Assembly (NCBI GenBank): GCA_947172415.1
Contig: OX359189.1
Span: forward strand, 3,610,501 to 3,674,500
DNA: 64,000 nt
Reading direction: 5' to 3'
Source of the DNA: Chondrosia reniformis
Lineage: Eukaryota > Porifera > Demospongiae > Chondrillida > Chondrillidae
Shown here: one piece after another, positions 1-12,148 of the stretch
Position numbering within the stretch: the stretch's first letter is position 1
How the letters are laid out: every line of letters begins with the position of its first letter
Notes under the pieces: model-generated
Seen by the model: only the letters and a program-made list of their open reading frames with translations
Told to the model about the DNA's origin: nothing
The model's database searches: none
Translations under genes and position numbers: made by a program

Positions 1-129
1 TAAAAGTAACTACGTAGTACAAAGTGTAAAAAGAATTCCACTGTAAAAGGGAAGACATCTGAATGATGTATTAAAAAGGAAGATGCAAAATAACTGTATC
101 AAGTGACACAAGACAACATTTACAAATAT

Positions 130-475
130 GTTGCATCATTAGACTGTGGATTTTAACCCTCCTATTCATGTCTAATGAGGAGCACAATGAATATAAGGGT
201 GGAGCCAAAACTCGCTGAATGGGAACCAGAGTCTACCCTTAGCCACTCAAAGAGATGGTGGAGCCATAGAAAGCTGTTTTGTCCTTATTAGGAATCATCA
301 GTATGGCATACTGACTCTGGTTTCCCATCAAGTGAACTTTGGTTCCACCCTTTTGCTCATTTGCATTCCACAGGAGACATCATTCTGGGGTAAAATCCAC
401 AGCAAAATGATGAAACACGGTAGCTTTAAAATCAGCTTTAGATCTTAAAGTCAACATTTTTTTCATTTACAAATA
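130..475. repeat. Foldback element, copy 1, with hammerhead-like centre
   Basis: Positions 144-233 and 313-402 form an imperfect inverted repeat of about 90 bp per arm. The right flank to about 475 is shared with a second copy near 13.03-13.34 kb. The centre (263-307), read on the minus strand, has a GCCATA/TATGGC stem, the box CTGATGA, a hairpin with a TAATAA loop and an AAAAC box. This resembles a hammerhead core whose G12 has become A. No coding capacity is visible and no clear target duplication was found. The palindrome and second copy are seen directly; the ribozyme origin is inference. Confidence 0.75.
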
Positions 476-485
476 CATAGCTTAC

Positions 486-571
486 TGTAGTCCTTGCTTT
501 GGAGTATTCCCTGCTCGACAGGCCCTACAGACCGATTCACAACTTCTAGAATGTCATCAGCTGCTTGAGAA
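486..571 (-). CDS. Candidate distal exon of the minus-strand gene A
   Basis: On the minus strand a block bounded by an acceptor (GATGTAG) and a donor (GTAAGC) is open and encodes SQAADDILEVVNRSVG and more. It could be a downstream exon of the gene whose other exons lie at 2,695-12,148. Its phase does not join directly to the exon at 2,695-2,777, so at least one exon between them is unidentified or the link is wrong. I recognise no domain. Confidence 0.3.
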
Positions 572-2005
572 CTACATCAAAAACACAAAGAGATAACATA
601 CCTTCCTTTAACTATACAAAGGATGTTAGTAACTTATAACGTCTTCAAGCAACATGCTGTAAACAAATACCATAATTCGGGAATTTTTCCAACGTTCATG
701 TGATGAGTTTAAATATTATCGTGTTCTAAACCAACCGCACTTTTTGATTTCACACGAATAAATGAACAAGCGAAAAGTTTGTATGAAAAATGTTTGTGGT
801 TTGGGCCAACCATAAAAATATTTTAACAACGAAATTTCCCAAATTACTGTATATAAAGGCGAGCCACAGTAGCATCCAGACCCTTTTCTATCTAGGTACA
901 ACATAAAAACCTTCAAATTAAATATCTTTGCTACCTACAGCCAAAGCAGTGTTAACATGTTATGAGTGAAAAGTTTATAACATCACATACACAATTTTAT
1001 ACATTAATGTGGTTTCTTACTTATCAGTACAAAAGTTGTAATTTTGCTATTACAGTAGTTTAGTTATGGTTAAAATATGTCTGTCATGTTGTCTTTAGGT
1101 CATGTACCTCACAGACCACATACTATAGGGTTTTCAATTTTCCTAAACGTTTTATGCTACAGCATAAAGGCACTTAAAAGAAACCATAATTTAGTTATAA
1201 AAAGCTAAACATCATAGTAGCTAGGGAATAGCCTTCTGTTGGAAACAATATTAGCCAAATACATTTACTATTAGCACATCAGAGAACACAGAGCTCTTGG
1301 GTCTGTAATTATTGCTCTACAGACATATTTTCTCTCAGAGTTAAAGATAATTAGAGCTTATTGCCAATATACTGTAAGACAATCACAAAGAATTAAAAAT
1401 TAATAAGGCTTTTTAACTGAAAAAATGGAGCAGACTACTGAAATAAAGACCTTTCAAAATTTATAGTAGGCTTGGCCCTGTTTATATAGGCCTAGAGATA
1501 TCAGAGTGTAGTTTTTATTACCTTGTTATTTGATCATAAACTTGTATTTATCCTCTTCCAAGGCCAACTCTAATATGCTACTTACGGTAGCTGCAATATT
1601 TGGTCAATAAAAATAAAGAAAAAATTAGTAAGAAAAAACAACCTTAAATTAACCGTCAACGTGCCATGCCTGGTTATAAAAATTGCTGAAGCAGAAGGAA
1701 TGGCGGTAGATATAATAAATATTGCTACACACTTTAAACCAATATACGTACGTACGTAGGTTCTTGTCAAAATTACAGCAAGTTAGCATGCTTTTGTAGA
1801 CATTCCCTAAGTAGTTTGAAAACTATCTTCAAACTATTCAGCCAAAATTCTTTGTCATTTTACCTCATTTTAACATTCTCCTCACTACAGCTTTTAACAT
1901 TGGAAACAGCAGTCTAAAATGGAAGAAACATTATAAGGCAGGTCAGCCTGTACATAGTTAATGAATAACTTAATGGTTTACAATATACGTAAATAATATA
2001 CGTAT
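572..2005. other. Non-coding AT-rich stretch
   Basis: No supported exon is visible. Short ORFs near 716-916 and 1,582-1,770 lack splice signals or recognisable motifs. TACGTA-type words recur from about 1.7 kb onward. This is most simply intron or 3' flank of gene A. Confidence 0.5.
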
Positions 2006-2139
2006 CTTTGAGATGGTTCTTCTTTAGACTTTTGAGCATCTACAGCCTGACTGAAGACACCAGGGTCAAAATGTCTGATTATCAAGAAACAAACTGTGTC
2101 TCTAGATGCTCAAAAGACTAAAGATGTACCATCTCAAAG
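2006..2139. repeat. Short foldback MITE-like element
   Basis: Positions 2006-2041 and 2104-2139 are inverted repeats of 36 bp with about three mismatches, separated by about 62 bp. The loop holds a motif (2,049-2,078, CTGAAGA followed by AGGGTC and AAAATGTC) that recurs in similar form at 9,353-9,385. It is consistent with a miniature inverted-repeat element. No target duplication was identified. Confidence 0.7.
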
Positions 2140-2694
2140 TTAAGTTTAGTGCAGTTATAAGAAATCTGGACATAGTGTGTGAATATACAAATCAGTAAAT
2201 AGTCATATTCATGCGTACTATGTAACATTTATTGAAAACTATAACTACTTCATCATCTTACGTATCTCACAGTACGTACTATTGCAAACAGATTCAGGAG
2301 ATTCAAAATGAAACAATTTTTAATAGCCAGCACTCTAACGCCAGCATTATCCACCACATTCCTATATCTACCGTAACATGTTTGGTAACTTGTGTCATAT
2401 CCTAATACGTATGTACATACGTATGTATGTTGTAACCTGGCCAGTTCTTGATTTGGATTTAAATGTACACTCAATAACAAATATTGTAAGTACAAGAAAA
2501 TGAAACTACCAATTTTATGTCACACACCCTATAACAAACAGAGTGAAGACCTGATGAATGTACTGAAATGACAACATGGATGAGGGATTAACAGCTACGT
2601 ATATGGATGATTGCTGTAAGTTGCCCAAATACTTGGTTCAATATCAAATTAACAAATAAAACAGTGACTAAATATTTCTGACATGTGACTTTAC

Positions 2695-3723
2695 TTCAAT
2701 AATACTTTCTTGTACTGACTGTGCCAGCCGTATCCGTTGTGAATCAATCTCAAAAATGATGTACCTACGAGCCATAGCTAGAATGAAGAAGTAAAACAAC
2801 AGGTTTATTTAAAACAGAGTTGCTTGGAAGTGGTACTTCTAAATGTTCACATATATTACCATATTACTGTGTACAGTTACGTATGTACATAATCAAAATA
2901 CATACAAATCTTTTATATAACCAATGTCCAATTACTGAATTACATGTCACAGTATATATATAGATCAATATGAACAGTATAAACCACATCTACATATGCA
3001 ATTAAAACTTTGACTTAATAGAATATACGTACATGTATGTAAGCATGTACAGCTAAATAATTACATTTATCCTCAGGGTTTAAAGATTTCCCAACTGAAA
3101 ATTTAAAATTTAGTCTGCCTGCCAGTATGACATGTGGCTTGATCACTATGATCTCCGGTTTGGTATCAAAATGAACCTGTGTGGAAAATGTCAAAATAAT
3201 AATAGTCAGTGTTCTCCCCAGGACCTCTTGTGAATAGCAGCCCACATTCCTTTGTTTGTACATCTTCAAAAGCTTGAAACAATGACGAAAAGTCAGGAAA
3301 ATCATTATAATATATGGGAATATTCTTCACAGTAAGAGAGACCAAGACTAGAATACACTTGCTGAGGTATAATCGTAAACACTTTATACATATATAGGAA
3401 CAGAGAAAAAATTCATTTCAGGCAAACTACCTCATGCTGCCATTGCCATACCTGAAAGCTGTCAATTTCCTCCCATCTGAGTACTAGTGACGTACGATTG
3501 GAAGCTATAAAAAGTAAAATACACTGTAGATCAAATACACTGATCATGACCTCATACTTAAGTAGGTCTTACAATTGCCAATAACACTCGTTGTAATACA
3601 AGAATTGCTGATCTTTGCTGGCCCTACAGAAACTACTTTCATTCCACCAATGTGAATAGTTCCTACTGGAACCACTTGCTCATTATTGTCGAGTTGTTCC
3701 TTTGAAGAGAGTTTAGGTTGTTC
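2695..3723 (-). CDS. Gene A, 3' exons: uncharacterised protein
   Basis: Four minus-strand exons are consistent in phase: 3,573-3,723, 3,452-3,504, 3,065-3,176 and 2,695-2,777, each bounded by AG and GT. The reading passes through VPVGTIHIGGMKVVSVG, SLVLRWEEIDSFQ, PEIIVIKPHVILAGRLNF and RRYIIFEIDSQRIRLAQSVQ. This looks like a folded, strand-rich domain. Phase 0 at 3,723 matches the donor of the exon at 9,696-9,812, so these exons probably continue the gene at 9.7-12.1 kb across a 6-kb intron filled with retroelements. I do not recognise the family. The general layout (long polar N-terminus, then a strand-rich domain) loosely recalls the region preceding the peptidase in SENP6/7, but no catalytic motif is visible, so no function is assigned. 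Confidence 0.5.
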
Positions 3724-3904
3724 CTAGAAATGAAAAGAAAAAAGACTGTAGGAGGCCTAGGTTAAGGATGATAGTACCAATTATATACACTATACTAATA
3801 AATTCACATGATATACAGAATATTTTAGACTGTAATATAAAACAACACCTTACTTTATAAAAGTAATGTATCACGGCTTCCACAAAAATAAGATCAGATG
3901 ACAT

Positions 3905-4851
3905 TGGAAATAGAAAGGTTTAAAGGAGGCAAAGTATACAGAAGGCTACCTAGTAGAGGCAGCCCAGAAAGAGACAAAGTTTATGTTGGGGATGGCAAGG
4001 AAAATGTGTGGAATGGAAAGAGTAAGAAGAAGGGCAAAGCAATTAAGTTGGTGGAACAAAGAGGTCGAACTGGTAGTGAGAGGAAGAAATTGGCTTACAA
4101 TTAATGGTTATCAAGTGGCAAACATGAGGCTACGGTATAAACGAGAGAAAAGCATTTGAGAAAATAGTAATAAATTACTACTACGTATGTACTGCATTAA
4201 AAAAAGTTAATTAGTTTATGTCTGAAACAATTTAACATAAGATCAACACATTAAGATCAAAGTACTTGACAGGAAAGCATCTTTGCATTTCCTAAGCCTT
4301 ATCATTAAAGGCTCATTGTAATATCAAAGGTCATAAATTGCTAAAATCTGTTTTTTTACCAAAACAATTTGTTGCAATTACTTGCTAAATCTATGTTCGT
4401 TTTAGATGTGATTTATTGTGTTTCCTGCACTCTACTAGTCTCCTTTGGTAGGAACTTTTTAGGAACTGGCCAGGGATGATCAGAGTCCTCGTAAAATTAG
4501 AGGGACTGGTTTAGATAATGAAAGTAGTATATACATGTCCAAAGCTTGAAATAATGGTCGGACATGGGACATTTTCTGACCATTTCTCGTATTTGTCCAA
4601 ACAGACTCGAGACTATCGAGTAATGGTTGTCATGTGTATTATACAGTGTTCTCCCTAGGCCCTTTCAGCTTAGCAGGACACTCTGCCTTCATCTTGGTCT
4701 ACAATACAGTACCATTTTCCCTCAGTGAGAAGGATGAGCTACCTGTTGAGTACTTCAGTCGAAAGAAAGTATGGATGACAGGAGTGATCTTCGATACTGT
4801 ATTTCTTAAAATGAATCATACAAAGTTTTTTTTCCACCTAATACGATATCT
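3905..4851. other. Intronic or intergenic stretch
   Basis: ORFs of 68 aa (3,898-4,104, plus) and 77 aa (4,634-4,867, plus) carry no motif I recognise. The stretch probably belongs to the large intron of gene A. Its last part may include the 5' untranslated region of the retroelement that follows. Confidence 0.4.
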
Positions 4852-7180
4852 GTGCTTCAAGCTCTAGACCTTGGCATAATCCAGTCATTCAAAATTCACT
4901 ACAGTATATGCAATATGGCAACACTAACTGGACTCGTGATCCTAGCCATGAGTATTTTGACTTTTAGAATCACTTTAGTACAATCCCAACTTACCTATGA
5001 TGAGGATATCTTATGGAAAGGACGAGACATTCTCTTTTCGCCAAATTATAAGCCTCAGGGTCCAGAGATTCTTAGCGTAAATTCCCTACGTGAACAGATG
5101 TCCGCCAACTCACAATCTCAACCACGATCAAGCCGTGGAACGCTAATAACTACAATTTTGTCACTGTTCATTCTCTCTGGAGATATTGAGATAAACCCAG
5201 GACCGAACGATTGGTGGCTTCACTCTGCCTGTGAACACGTAGTTACAGAGACGTACCATGCCTTGGGAAACTGTGAAGATAGCTGGTATTGTGCTCAGTG
5301 TTGCTTACCTCCGCTCTCGGACAGCTTCTTCGGGTCACCTTCTGTTTCACATCACAATGCTCGCCTTGCGTCGGATGATGACGATGACCTGGATTCTCTG
5401 AGCCTAGGGGATGTGGCAAGGAGGCACAAGACCTACCTATTCTGCCATCTGAAAGTGCGAAGCCTGAACCAATTTTTGATGAGATCCACGATCACATTAC
5501 TCCCATCGGAGCTGGCAAGCTGTTCCTATCCCTTAGTGAGACGTGATTGGACCCTGATCTTCCTGATGGAATAGTGTCTATCCATTGGTATAGAGTTTTT
5601 AGGAGGGATAGGGGTAGTCGTGGAGGTGGACTTGCCATTTACTGCCCTGATGGTCCTCAGTGCAGAAGGAGGGAAGACTTGGAGAGCAGCAACCTAGAGG
5701 CTATCTGGATTGAGATTAGAACTAATTGGAGGAGGCCATTGCTGGTATGTACCATCTACCGTCCCCCCAATTGTAGTTGTCAATTTTTTGAAGACTTTTC
5801 AGCCATGCTAGATAATGCCAACAATGAGTGCAAGGAGATCGCGGTGATGGGTGATATGAACATTAACTATCTCTCTGATTGCACTACCTCAAAGCAAATG
5901 CGATCTGTGTGTGAGGAATCTAGCTTAACGCATTTGTTTACAGAGCCAACTAGAGTGACCCAGAACTCAAAGACCTTGATTGATCACATCTATGTATCCA
6001 ACCCCAGTGGGTTTATTAAATCCGGCTGTCTGGATGTAGGTGTAAGTGATCATCTCTTGGTGTATACAGTTAAACTGAGTCAGGGTTACAAGATCAGGAT
6101 GGTATGGGCATTTAAAAAGTCCAATGTGGATGCGTTATGTGAAGACCTTCAAAGTGCAACATGGGAGACAGACAGCATGTGCATTGATGTTAGGTGGAAT
6201 CAATGGAAGAAGGTATTCCTTGGTATACTTGACAGGCATGTTCCAATTGTCAGATGCAGGGGATGCAGAGAGTCCCTACCTTGGATTTATGCTGCATCAG
6301 AAAGCTTATGAGGAAGAGGAACCAGCTACGTAACCAGGCCAACAGAGCTAGTAGTGTTGATTTATGGAATAGCTACAGAAGCCTAAGAAATAAGGTTACA
6401 GGAGCCTTGAGACAGGCCAAACGCTCCTTCTTTGTGTCACTGACATCCAGTGACTACTTCTCCAAATGTGCAGCTAGCTCTCAGAGTATAGTGTCACCTT
6501 CTGGGATACCATGGTACCATACCTCCTTCAACTTCAGGCACATCTCTAGGGAGGAGATTGCAGGAGCATTGGCAAAGCTTGACACCAAGAAAGTAACGGG
6601 CATGGATGACATCAGTACATAGATGCTCAAAACCACTGCTCCTGCAATCTGTGACAGTCTATGTGACCTTTTCAATTCAAGTTTGACGCTCTCTCAGATC
6701 CCCTCAGACTGGAAATCAGCCAGGGTCGTTCCCATTCCCAAGGTAGCCAGAGCCAGAACTGTGGAGGATTATCACCTTATTTTTATTCTCCCAATTGTGG
6801 CAAAGGTATTCGAATCCCTAGTATATGCACAGGTCTTCAGGTACCTCGATAAGTTCAGTATACTTCACAAGGCAAAGTCTGGCTTCAGGCCTAACCATAG
6901 CACTCAGGATGTCCTACTGAAGACTGTGGAAGACTGGAGATGTAGTCTAGAAAAGAACGCGATAATTGGATCAGTCTATGTTGACCTTAGTAAGGCATTT
7001 GACTCTATCAATCACTGTTTGCTGCTGCAGAAGCTCAACTTGTATGGTTTCCGGGAATAATCCCTGGATTGCTTCAGTAACTACCTGAGTGGCAGGAGGC
7101 AGCGTGTAGCTCATGGAGATGAGATGTCTGAGTGGGTGGATATGCACATGGGTGTTCCGCAAGGGCCCATCCTAGGACCT
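4852..7180 (+). mobile_element. CR1/L2-like non-LTR retrotransposon with N-terminal 2A, decayed and 3'-truncated
   Basis: The parts run in order on the plus strand. A hydrophobic N-terminus (about 4,915 onward) leads to a 2A peptide (5,179-5,205). After it comes the second half of a PHD-like finger (WLHSAC, then WYCAQCCLPP). An AP-type endonuclease follows (5,547-6,311, with GDMNINYL and DHIYVSNP), then reverse transcriptase (about 6,540-7,180, with DLSKAFDSINH and MGVPQGPILGPLL). Breaks include a frame change near 5,547-5,575, stops at 6,620 and near 7,058, and further shifts between 6,250 and 6,340. RT ends just after the LGPLL motif, before the YADD box, where it meets the RTE-like element. 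Loss of the 3' part is unusual, since retrotransposition normally truncates 5' ends, and suggests a later insertion or recombination. It lies inside the intron of gene A. Family assignment to CR1/L2-like rests on domain order and RT motifs. Confidence 0.85.
5179..5205 (+). other. 2A ribosome-skipping peptide, GDIEINPGP
   Basis: The frame of the ORF starting at 4,852 contains GDIEINPGP, matching the 2A consensus D(V/I)ExNPGP. In known 2A peptides the ribosome skips the last Gly-Pro bond. It sits just downstream of a hydrophobic stretch (TTILSLFILS) and just upstream of the PHD remnant. The skip would therefore release a short N-terminal piece from the endonuclease-RT polyprotein. Confidence 0.85.
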
Positions 7181-9157
7181 CTTCTTATCATGGACACGAC
7201 AATCGTCCTTGGGATTCCGTAGCATGACAGCATCAGCTCCATCTTGCCCCTTGAGACACCGTCAAAGGCCTAACAGAAGTCCACTAATACAACAACACAG
7301 TTTGTGTTCTGCCTCACTCGGCACTGCTCCAGGATCTGACGGAGGGACAACACGTACTGTACTGTAGACCGACCTGGGCGGAATCCATTCTGGTTGTAGT
7401 GAAGGAGTGGTTCCACTTCTCCTCTTATCCGGTTGAGCAGCACTTTGTTGTATAGCTTCCCCACCAGAGACATGAGCGAGATACCTCTGTAGTTGGAGCG
7501 AGTGAAGAGGGGTAACAGCCCAGCCTGCCTCCACTCCAGAGGTGTGTGCCCACTGTCTAGGGCCTGGTTAAGAATGGGGAGAATGATGTCTAGAATGCCC
7601 TCTAGCTTCACCAGTTCTGGGGGTATGCCATCTAACCCTGGACACTTCCCATTTTGTAGCGTACTGGCTGCTTGTTGCAACTTAGCAGCTGTTATGGGAC
7701 CAGTGTTGATGTCCAGTTCCTCCAAGGCAATAGTCTGGGGAGTGAAGGGCTCTGCGGCGTCTGCAGTGGTGAGTAGCTGTTGGAAATTTTCCCTCCATTG
7801 CTCAAGTCACTCTTGTGGGGTTTTTGCTGGTATGCAGTGTTTCTATGAGTGCTTCCTGCCACTTATGGTGTTAATCACACTCCAAGAGGGCCACATGTCT
7901 TCCCTCTCCCGCAGCTGCCTCTACTTTATTTACAAGGCTTGAATAATACTCCTCTTGCTTCTTAGTGTAAACATTGGACAAGGAAATTCTTGCCTCTGCT
8001 AGCTTTGCTCTTGACTGACAGGTTCTGAGCACATGGTACTGTTGTCTAGCTGCGTGCACTTTGTCTCTAGCCCTGCAGACATCTTGGTCAACCCATGGTT
8101 TCTCCCTCCTCCTGGCTTGAATGGTTGGTAGGTGCACCCTGCAGGCATCAGTAGCAGCTGAAACAAACAGCGAGTAATCAGCTGTATCTTTGTGGCAACA
8201 GAGCTTGTTCATCACTTCTCGAATTATTGTCTCTGCTACCCCAGGATCCTTCAGTGCCTCCCAGCGCCTTTGCTGAGATGTGTGCTGCAGACCTAAGCCG
8301 AAATTCGATGCGAAGGAGTCTGTGGTCAGAGTTTATTGTTGCTGGCGTCATTAGACGGACATTTAGGGCCGAGGATTTGTACTTCTTCCTGCCTAGACAG
8401 TGGCCAATTCTTGACTTGTGTCCACTTGGTACACTATGGGTGAACCTTGGCTCCTTGGCTTTCTGAGACTGCATAGTACTGAAAGCAGTCCAAGATCATC
8501 CATGAGTTCAGCCAACAGTTCCCCATTCTCATTTGCCACATCGTGGACAGGGTACGGTGCCTTGCTGTGATCTAGGTTTGCAGTGAAGTCTCCAAGTATG
8601 TAAAGTGGCTCCCTCATAGGGATGTTTGAAGTGCAAGCGGACAGTTGGTCATAGAAAGCCTTCTTAGTCTCCGTTTCAGCAGTGTTAGTAGGGCCACACA
8701 CACATATGACATGTGTCCTAACTAGGGCTGCTCCATTGAATTGGAGCCACATAATTCTGGGGCTCACCACTACTGTCCGAGACAGAGCCTTGGAGGCCAT
8801 AGCAGAGAGGACAAACCCTAATCCACCCACACCTGCCGAGTTAGCACTACTTGCTAGTTGCAAATCCCTCACCTCCTCATTGTGGACAACTCGATGTTCT
8901 TGAATGGCACACACTGCTATCCGCTGCTGCTCAAGGTAAGCCGCCATTTCATTTTGTCTCCACCATGATGTTAGAGTTCTGGTGTTGAAACTTGCTATCC
9001 GTGTCAGTGCCCTCTGGGAGAACACACAATCGCTGATAGCCTTGAATCTTCTCTTCACTTTGCCTTGGCGTCGCACAGGGGCTTGACCCTCCTGTGCCTG
9101 TGACCCTCCACACCAGAATAATAGACAGGGAGAGAACTGGTATAAAAGAAGAATCAA
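7176..9157 (-). mobile_element. RTE-like non-LTR retrotransposon, 3'-truncated
   Basis: Read on the minus strand, an AP-type endonuclease (9,157 to 8,393, with IASFNTRTL, IQEHR and GDFTANLDH) is followed by a linker (8,215-7,871) and reverse transcriptase (7,725 to about 7,176). RT motifs include NGKCPGLDGIPPEL, YRGISLMSLVGKL, QNGFRPGRST and VVLVDFCKAFD-like residues. RTE-type assignment is from the short endonuclease start and RT wording and is moderate. Frames change near 8,470, 8,215 and 7,265, so it is inactive. The RT stops tail to tail against the CR1-like RT around 7,176-7,190, where the same bases can be read as part of either element. Confidence 0.8.
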
Positions 9158-9695
9158 GGAAGCCCTGAAGATCCAACAGTATCAGGTTCGAATGAACGTA
9201 GACCAAGGCATTTTCTTAAAAAGTGGTTGGATGGTGTGAACCAATACTTCATTTCTTCTTCTTCCCCCGGAAATGATGTGGCAATTATGTCATCCAAAAT
9301 GGAGGGAACCCTTCTGTATAAAAGAGACCACCTACGGACCAACTTCAGTCACTGAAGATCCTCCAGGGTCGAAATGTCTGACAACTGCAAGATAATAACC
9401 AACTGCATTTCCAAACACGCAAAAAGGTCAAACGATGAACCTTTCAAAAGATAAGTTATAGAAGAAATCCTTATTCTATCAATGCTATTGAACATCAAGC
9501 TAATTTAGCACACTCTGTGACAATTCATGTATGCCTGCAGCTACACTATACATGAGGACTTCATTCTTCTATCTCTTTTCATTTAATAATCAATGTCTTA
9601 CATGTCCCTATAGGCTGTATTTAATTTATTACAGAATAGACATAGCATATGAATATGATCTATTAGATTAATCATATACAAATACATACATATAC
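9158..9695. other. Flank of the RTE-like element with a recurrent motif
   Basis: This stretch holds probable 5' sequence of the minus-strand retroelement. At 9,353-9,385 there is a block with CTGAAGA, CCAGGGTCGAAATGTCTGA that closely resembles the loop of the foldback at 2,006-2,139. No gene is supported. Confidence 0.4.
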
Positions 9696-12148
9696 CATTG
9701 AGCGAGCAGACAGCCAGGAAGGGCTATTCTCAAGGAGACTTGTGGAGAAGGGATTTTTAGACTTGTTTCCTTGCATACCGGTCTTCAAAAATGGTTTTAC
9801 TACAGATTTCATCTAAGTAACAAAGGAAAAAGGGCTCCATTAGTCTGCTGAGGGAATACCCTTAAAAGGCTACACCTGGTATTGATAACACTTGCACAAA
9901 AACAAGAAAAAACAGCATCATAAATAAGCTGAATAAGCAATAGACCCAACATTACGGTCAAAACCAATATGAAGTTACCTTTTTAGAAATATCTTTATTT
10001 TTGAAGCTTGCCTTCGTTCCACATCGCTTTTCTGGTAAAAAATCCTGATCATCTGAATAACAACTTAATTGATTAACAGACACGCAGCAAAACAAAAATA
10101 AATAATTCAAAACAATCATAACACTGATGTCCTAGAATAAGTACATACTACGGGCTTACTGTCCCTATAAACATTTTAATCTAAACTTGAACATGTAACA
10201 CAAAGACAGAGACTTGCAGTGAATAATGAATCTTTTGATATACTATCAGTACAGTGAAGCTTCTTTACGGCAAACCAGTAACTGATTGCATCTATATCAG
10301 TGTAGAGTTACTCCTACTAAAGGTATTTACCATGGGCCATCCAATGCTCCCCATCTGATAATTGTAGGCCTAAATGTGTTTCATTCTATATTAACCATAC
10401 TACATAACTGATTACTATTAGAAAGTAACACAAAAGCTGGACTGCACTTGTTCTAACTGTACATAAATTCCAAATACAAAATGAATAATTAAAAATAAGT
10501 AGAATTTGTGACATTGTAATAATGACTTCACAAAATCAGAGATCACTTACCCAACATACATAGGTAAGAAAAGTACCATAAAAGCTAATTAATATGCATC
10601 TGCTGTACATACGTACTATATTTAAATGTAAAGTGAAAAGCAAATATGTATTATGAATGATTATGTTGATCATGGACTTACTATCTTTTAAATTCTCGCC
10701 ATAAAATTTTGTAGTGTGTTCACTTGCACACTGCTTCACAGCTGACAATGTTTGTTGTCTCTTTACCTCTTCTAAACACATCTGTTCCACAGAGTTACAC
10801 TGTTTCCTTGTTACTACAGATGTACAGCAATCAGATTCACCGCCTTAATTCACTATAGAAAATAACTTACATTCAGTCCCACCAAGGTCTTTCCTGTCGT
10901 CGCACTTGTCACCTCTTAACTTGAATTTGCTACTGTTATCACCTACCCTCCTTTCAATGGGTAATTCTGTACCTTCTCCATCAGACTCACTTGTTCTTAT
11001 AACACACATATCAACAGGACTCACCCTGTCGCTACAGCTTATCTGGTGACTTAAAGTTTCTTCATTAGTGGAATCATATTTTTGCAACATAGTATCATCT
11101 ACACGTGCATAAAACGTATACATACCAAAGGTCATCAAGACGAGTCAAATACAAAAGTTACTTGCTTACTTGTTTTCTTTTTGGTAGCATGTTTCCGTCT
11201 CCTTTTAACCACTTGATCATCAGAAAAGCTATCTTTTGTTAATGGATCTTCATCTTGTAAGTTCTGATTATTTTTGTTAAGGAGGCTGGTGAAACGGTGA
11301 TTAGTCCCAAATGTGTTCACAGCTTGAAGGGAAAGTAAATTCTTCTTTCCTTTACTTTCCTTATTGGAATTGGTCTTTGATTTATGACTGTTGTTTTCTG
11401 ACTCCAATATACATTCCTCTTCTGTTTTCTTGTTTGCTGAAGCAAGAGGCATCTGAAGTTCAGGAAGCCAGGGATCACATGGGGTAGCAAAGGGAGAAAG
11501 TGTGTCCCTGGTCTCGGCTGATATATGAAGCTGCTCTTGAATTGGAGTCAGCTGCTGTTTATCTGGAGAGTTAAGATGGATCTCTTCATGCTTACTTGTA
11601 CATTCCATTAGCACTTCTTCACGTTCTTCATTAAGAGTTGTCACATCACTGTATTGTGACTCAGGTATGACATCTAACCTCTCTTCTCGAACACCCTCTT
11701 GCTGATCCTGCAGTAAAGATAGTTGTTTAATTTTTTCTGTGGGCCTAAATTTCAAAGAATCTACATAAGTATTGTTTCCTTTGTCTTGTGTCCTTTTTGT
11801 AGACCTCTTGAATGATTGAACAGCTGCACTGGAGTCATCACTGTCATTTGAATCTATAATAACAACATCATCCTTTACCAAATTGTTTAGCAATTTCTCT
11901 TCAACACTGAGCGGTATAAATGAGTCAGCCTGGCCAGTAAAATTGGTTGAATTGTGCATCTCTTTTTCTAGCTTTGGAAGAGTGTGAAGGGGTACAACTA
12001 AATCATTTAAAGAGGAGTTATGTTCACTAATTCTTTTGCTCATTGGAGTGCTCAGTCCACTAGGAGAATTTCTCTTGATTGACTTGCTCAAGATAGTTTC
12101 AGTATTGTGTGACTGGTAGTTGTTACCCTTTAAATTACAACAAAGCAT
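9696..12148 (-). CDS. Gene A, 5' exons: long polar, low-complexity protein
   Basis: The minus-strand exons are about 11,170-12,148, 10,871-11,098, 10,682-10,843, 9,979-10,052 and 9,696-9,812. All are joined by AG/GT sites with matching phase. The first is about 325 codons of Ser/Thr/Lys/Glu-rich, apparently disordered sequence with an acidic patch (DDVVIIDSNDSDDSS), resembling a SUMO-interacting motif (VVIID followed by acidic and Ser residues), and a basic tract (VVKRRRKHATKKK) like a nuclear signal. Later exons are also polar, with scattered cysteines and VVKPFLKTG near the last. The Met at 12,148 is uncertain because a splice acceptor (TTTAAAG) lies a few codons in, so this may be an internal exon. 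The gene probably continues at 3,723. A nuclear regulatory or scaffold role is inference only. Confidence 0.55.

Noticed and set aside
2552..2575. CTGATGAATGTACTGAAAT resembling a hammerhead core
   Set aside because: No flanking stems I or III are found and stem II does not pair.
3898..4104. 68-codon basic ORF on the plus strand
   Set aside because: No motif, no splice context, and antisense to a region near gene A.
9183..9200. GGTTCGAATGAACG resembling a tRNA B box
   Set aside because: No matching A box, anticodon arm or acceptor stem is present.
9350..9390. Hammerhead-like motif CTGAAGA...GGGTCGAAATGTC, also at 2,049-2,078
   Set aside because: CTGANGA and GAAA are there, and GTCA/TGAC could pair at 9,350. 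However, stem II would have to use G8 and A9, and stem III has no room for a loop. It is more likely a different conserved transposon-end hairpin.
2695..12148. Gene A as a SENP6/7-type SUMO protease
   Set aside because: Only a loose resemblance in layout; no His-Asp-Cys catalytic motifs are visible in the window.
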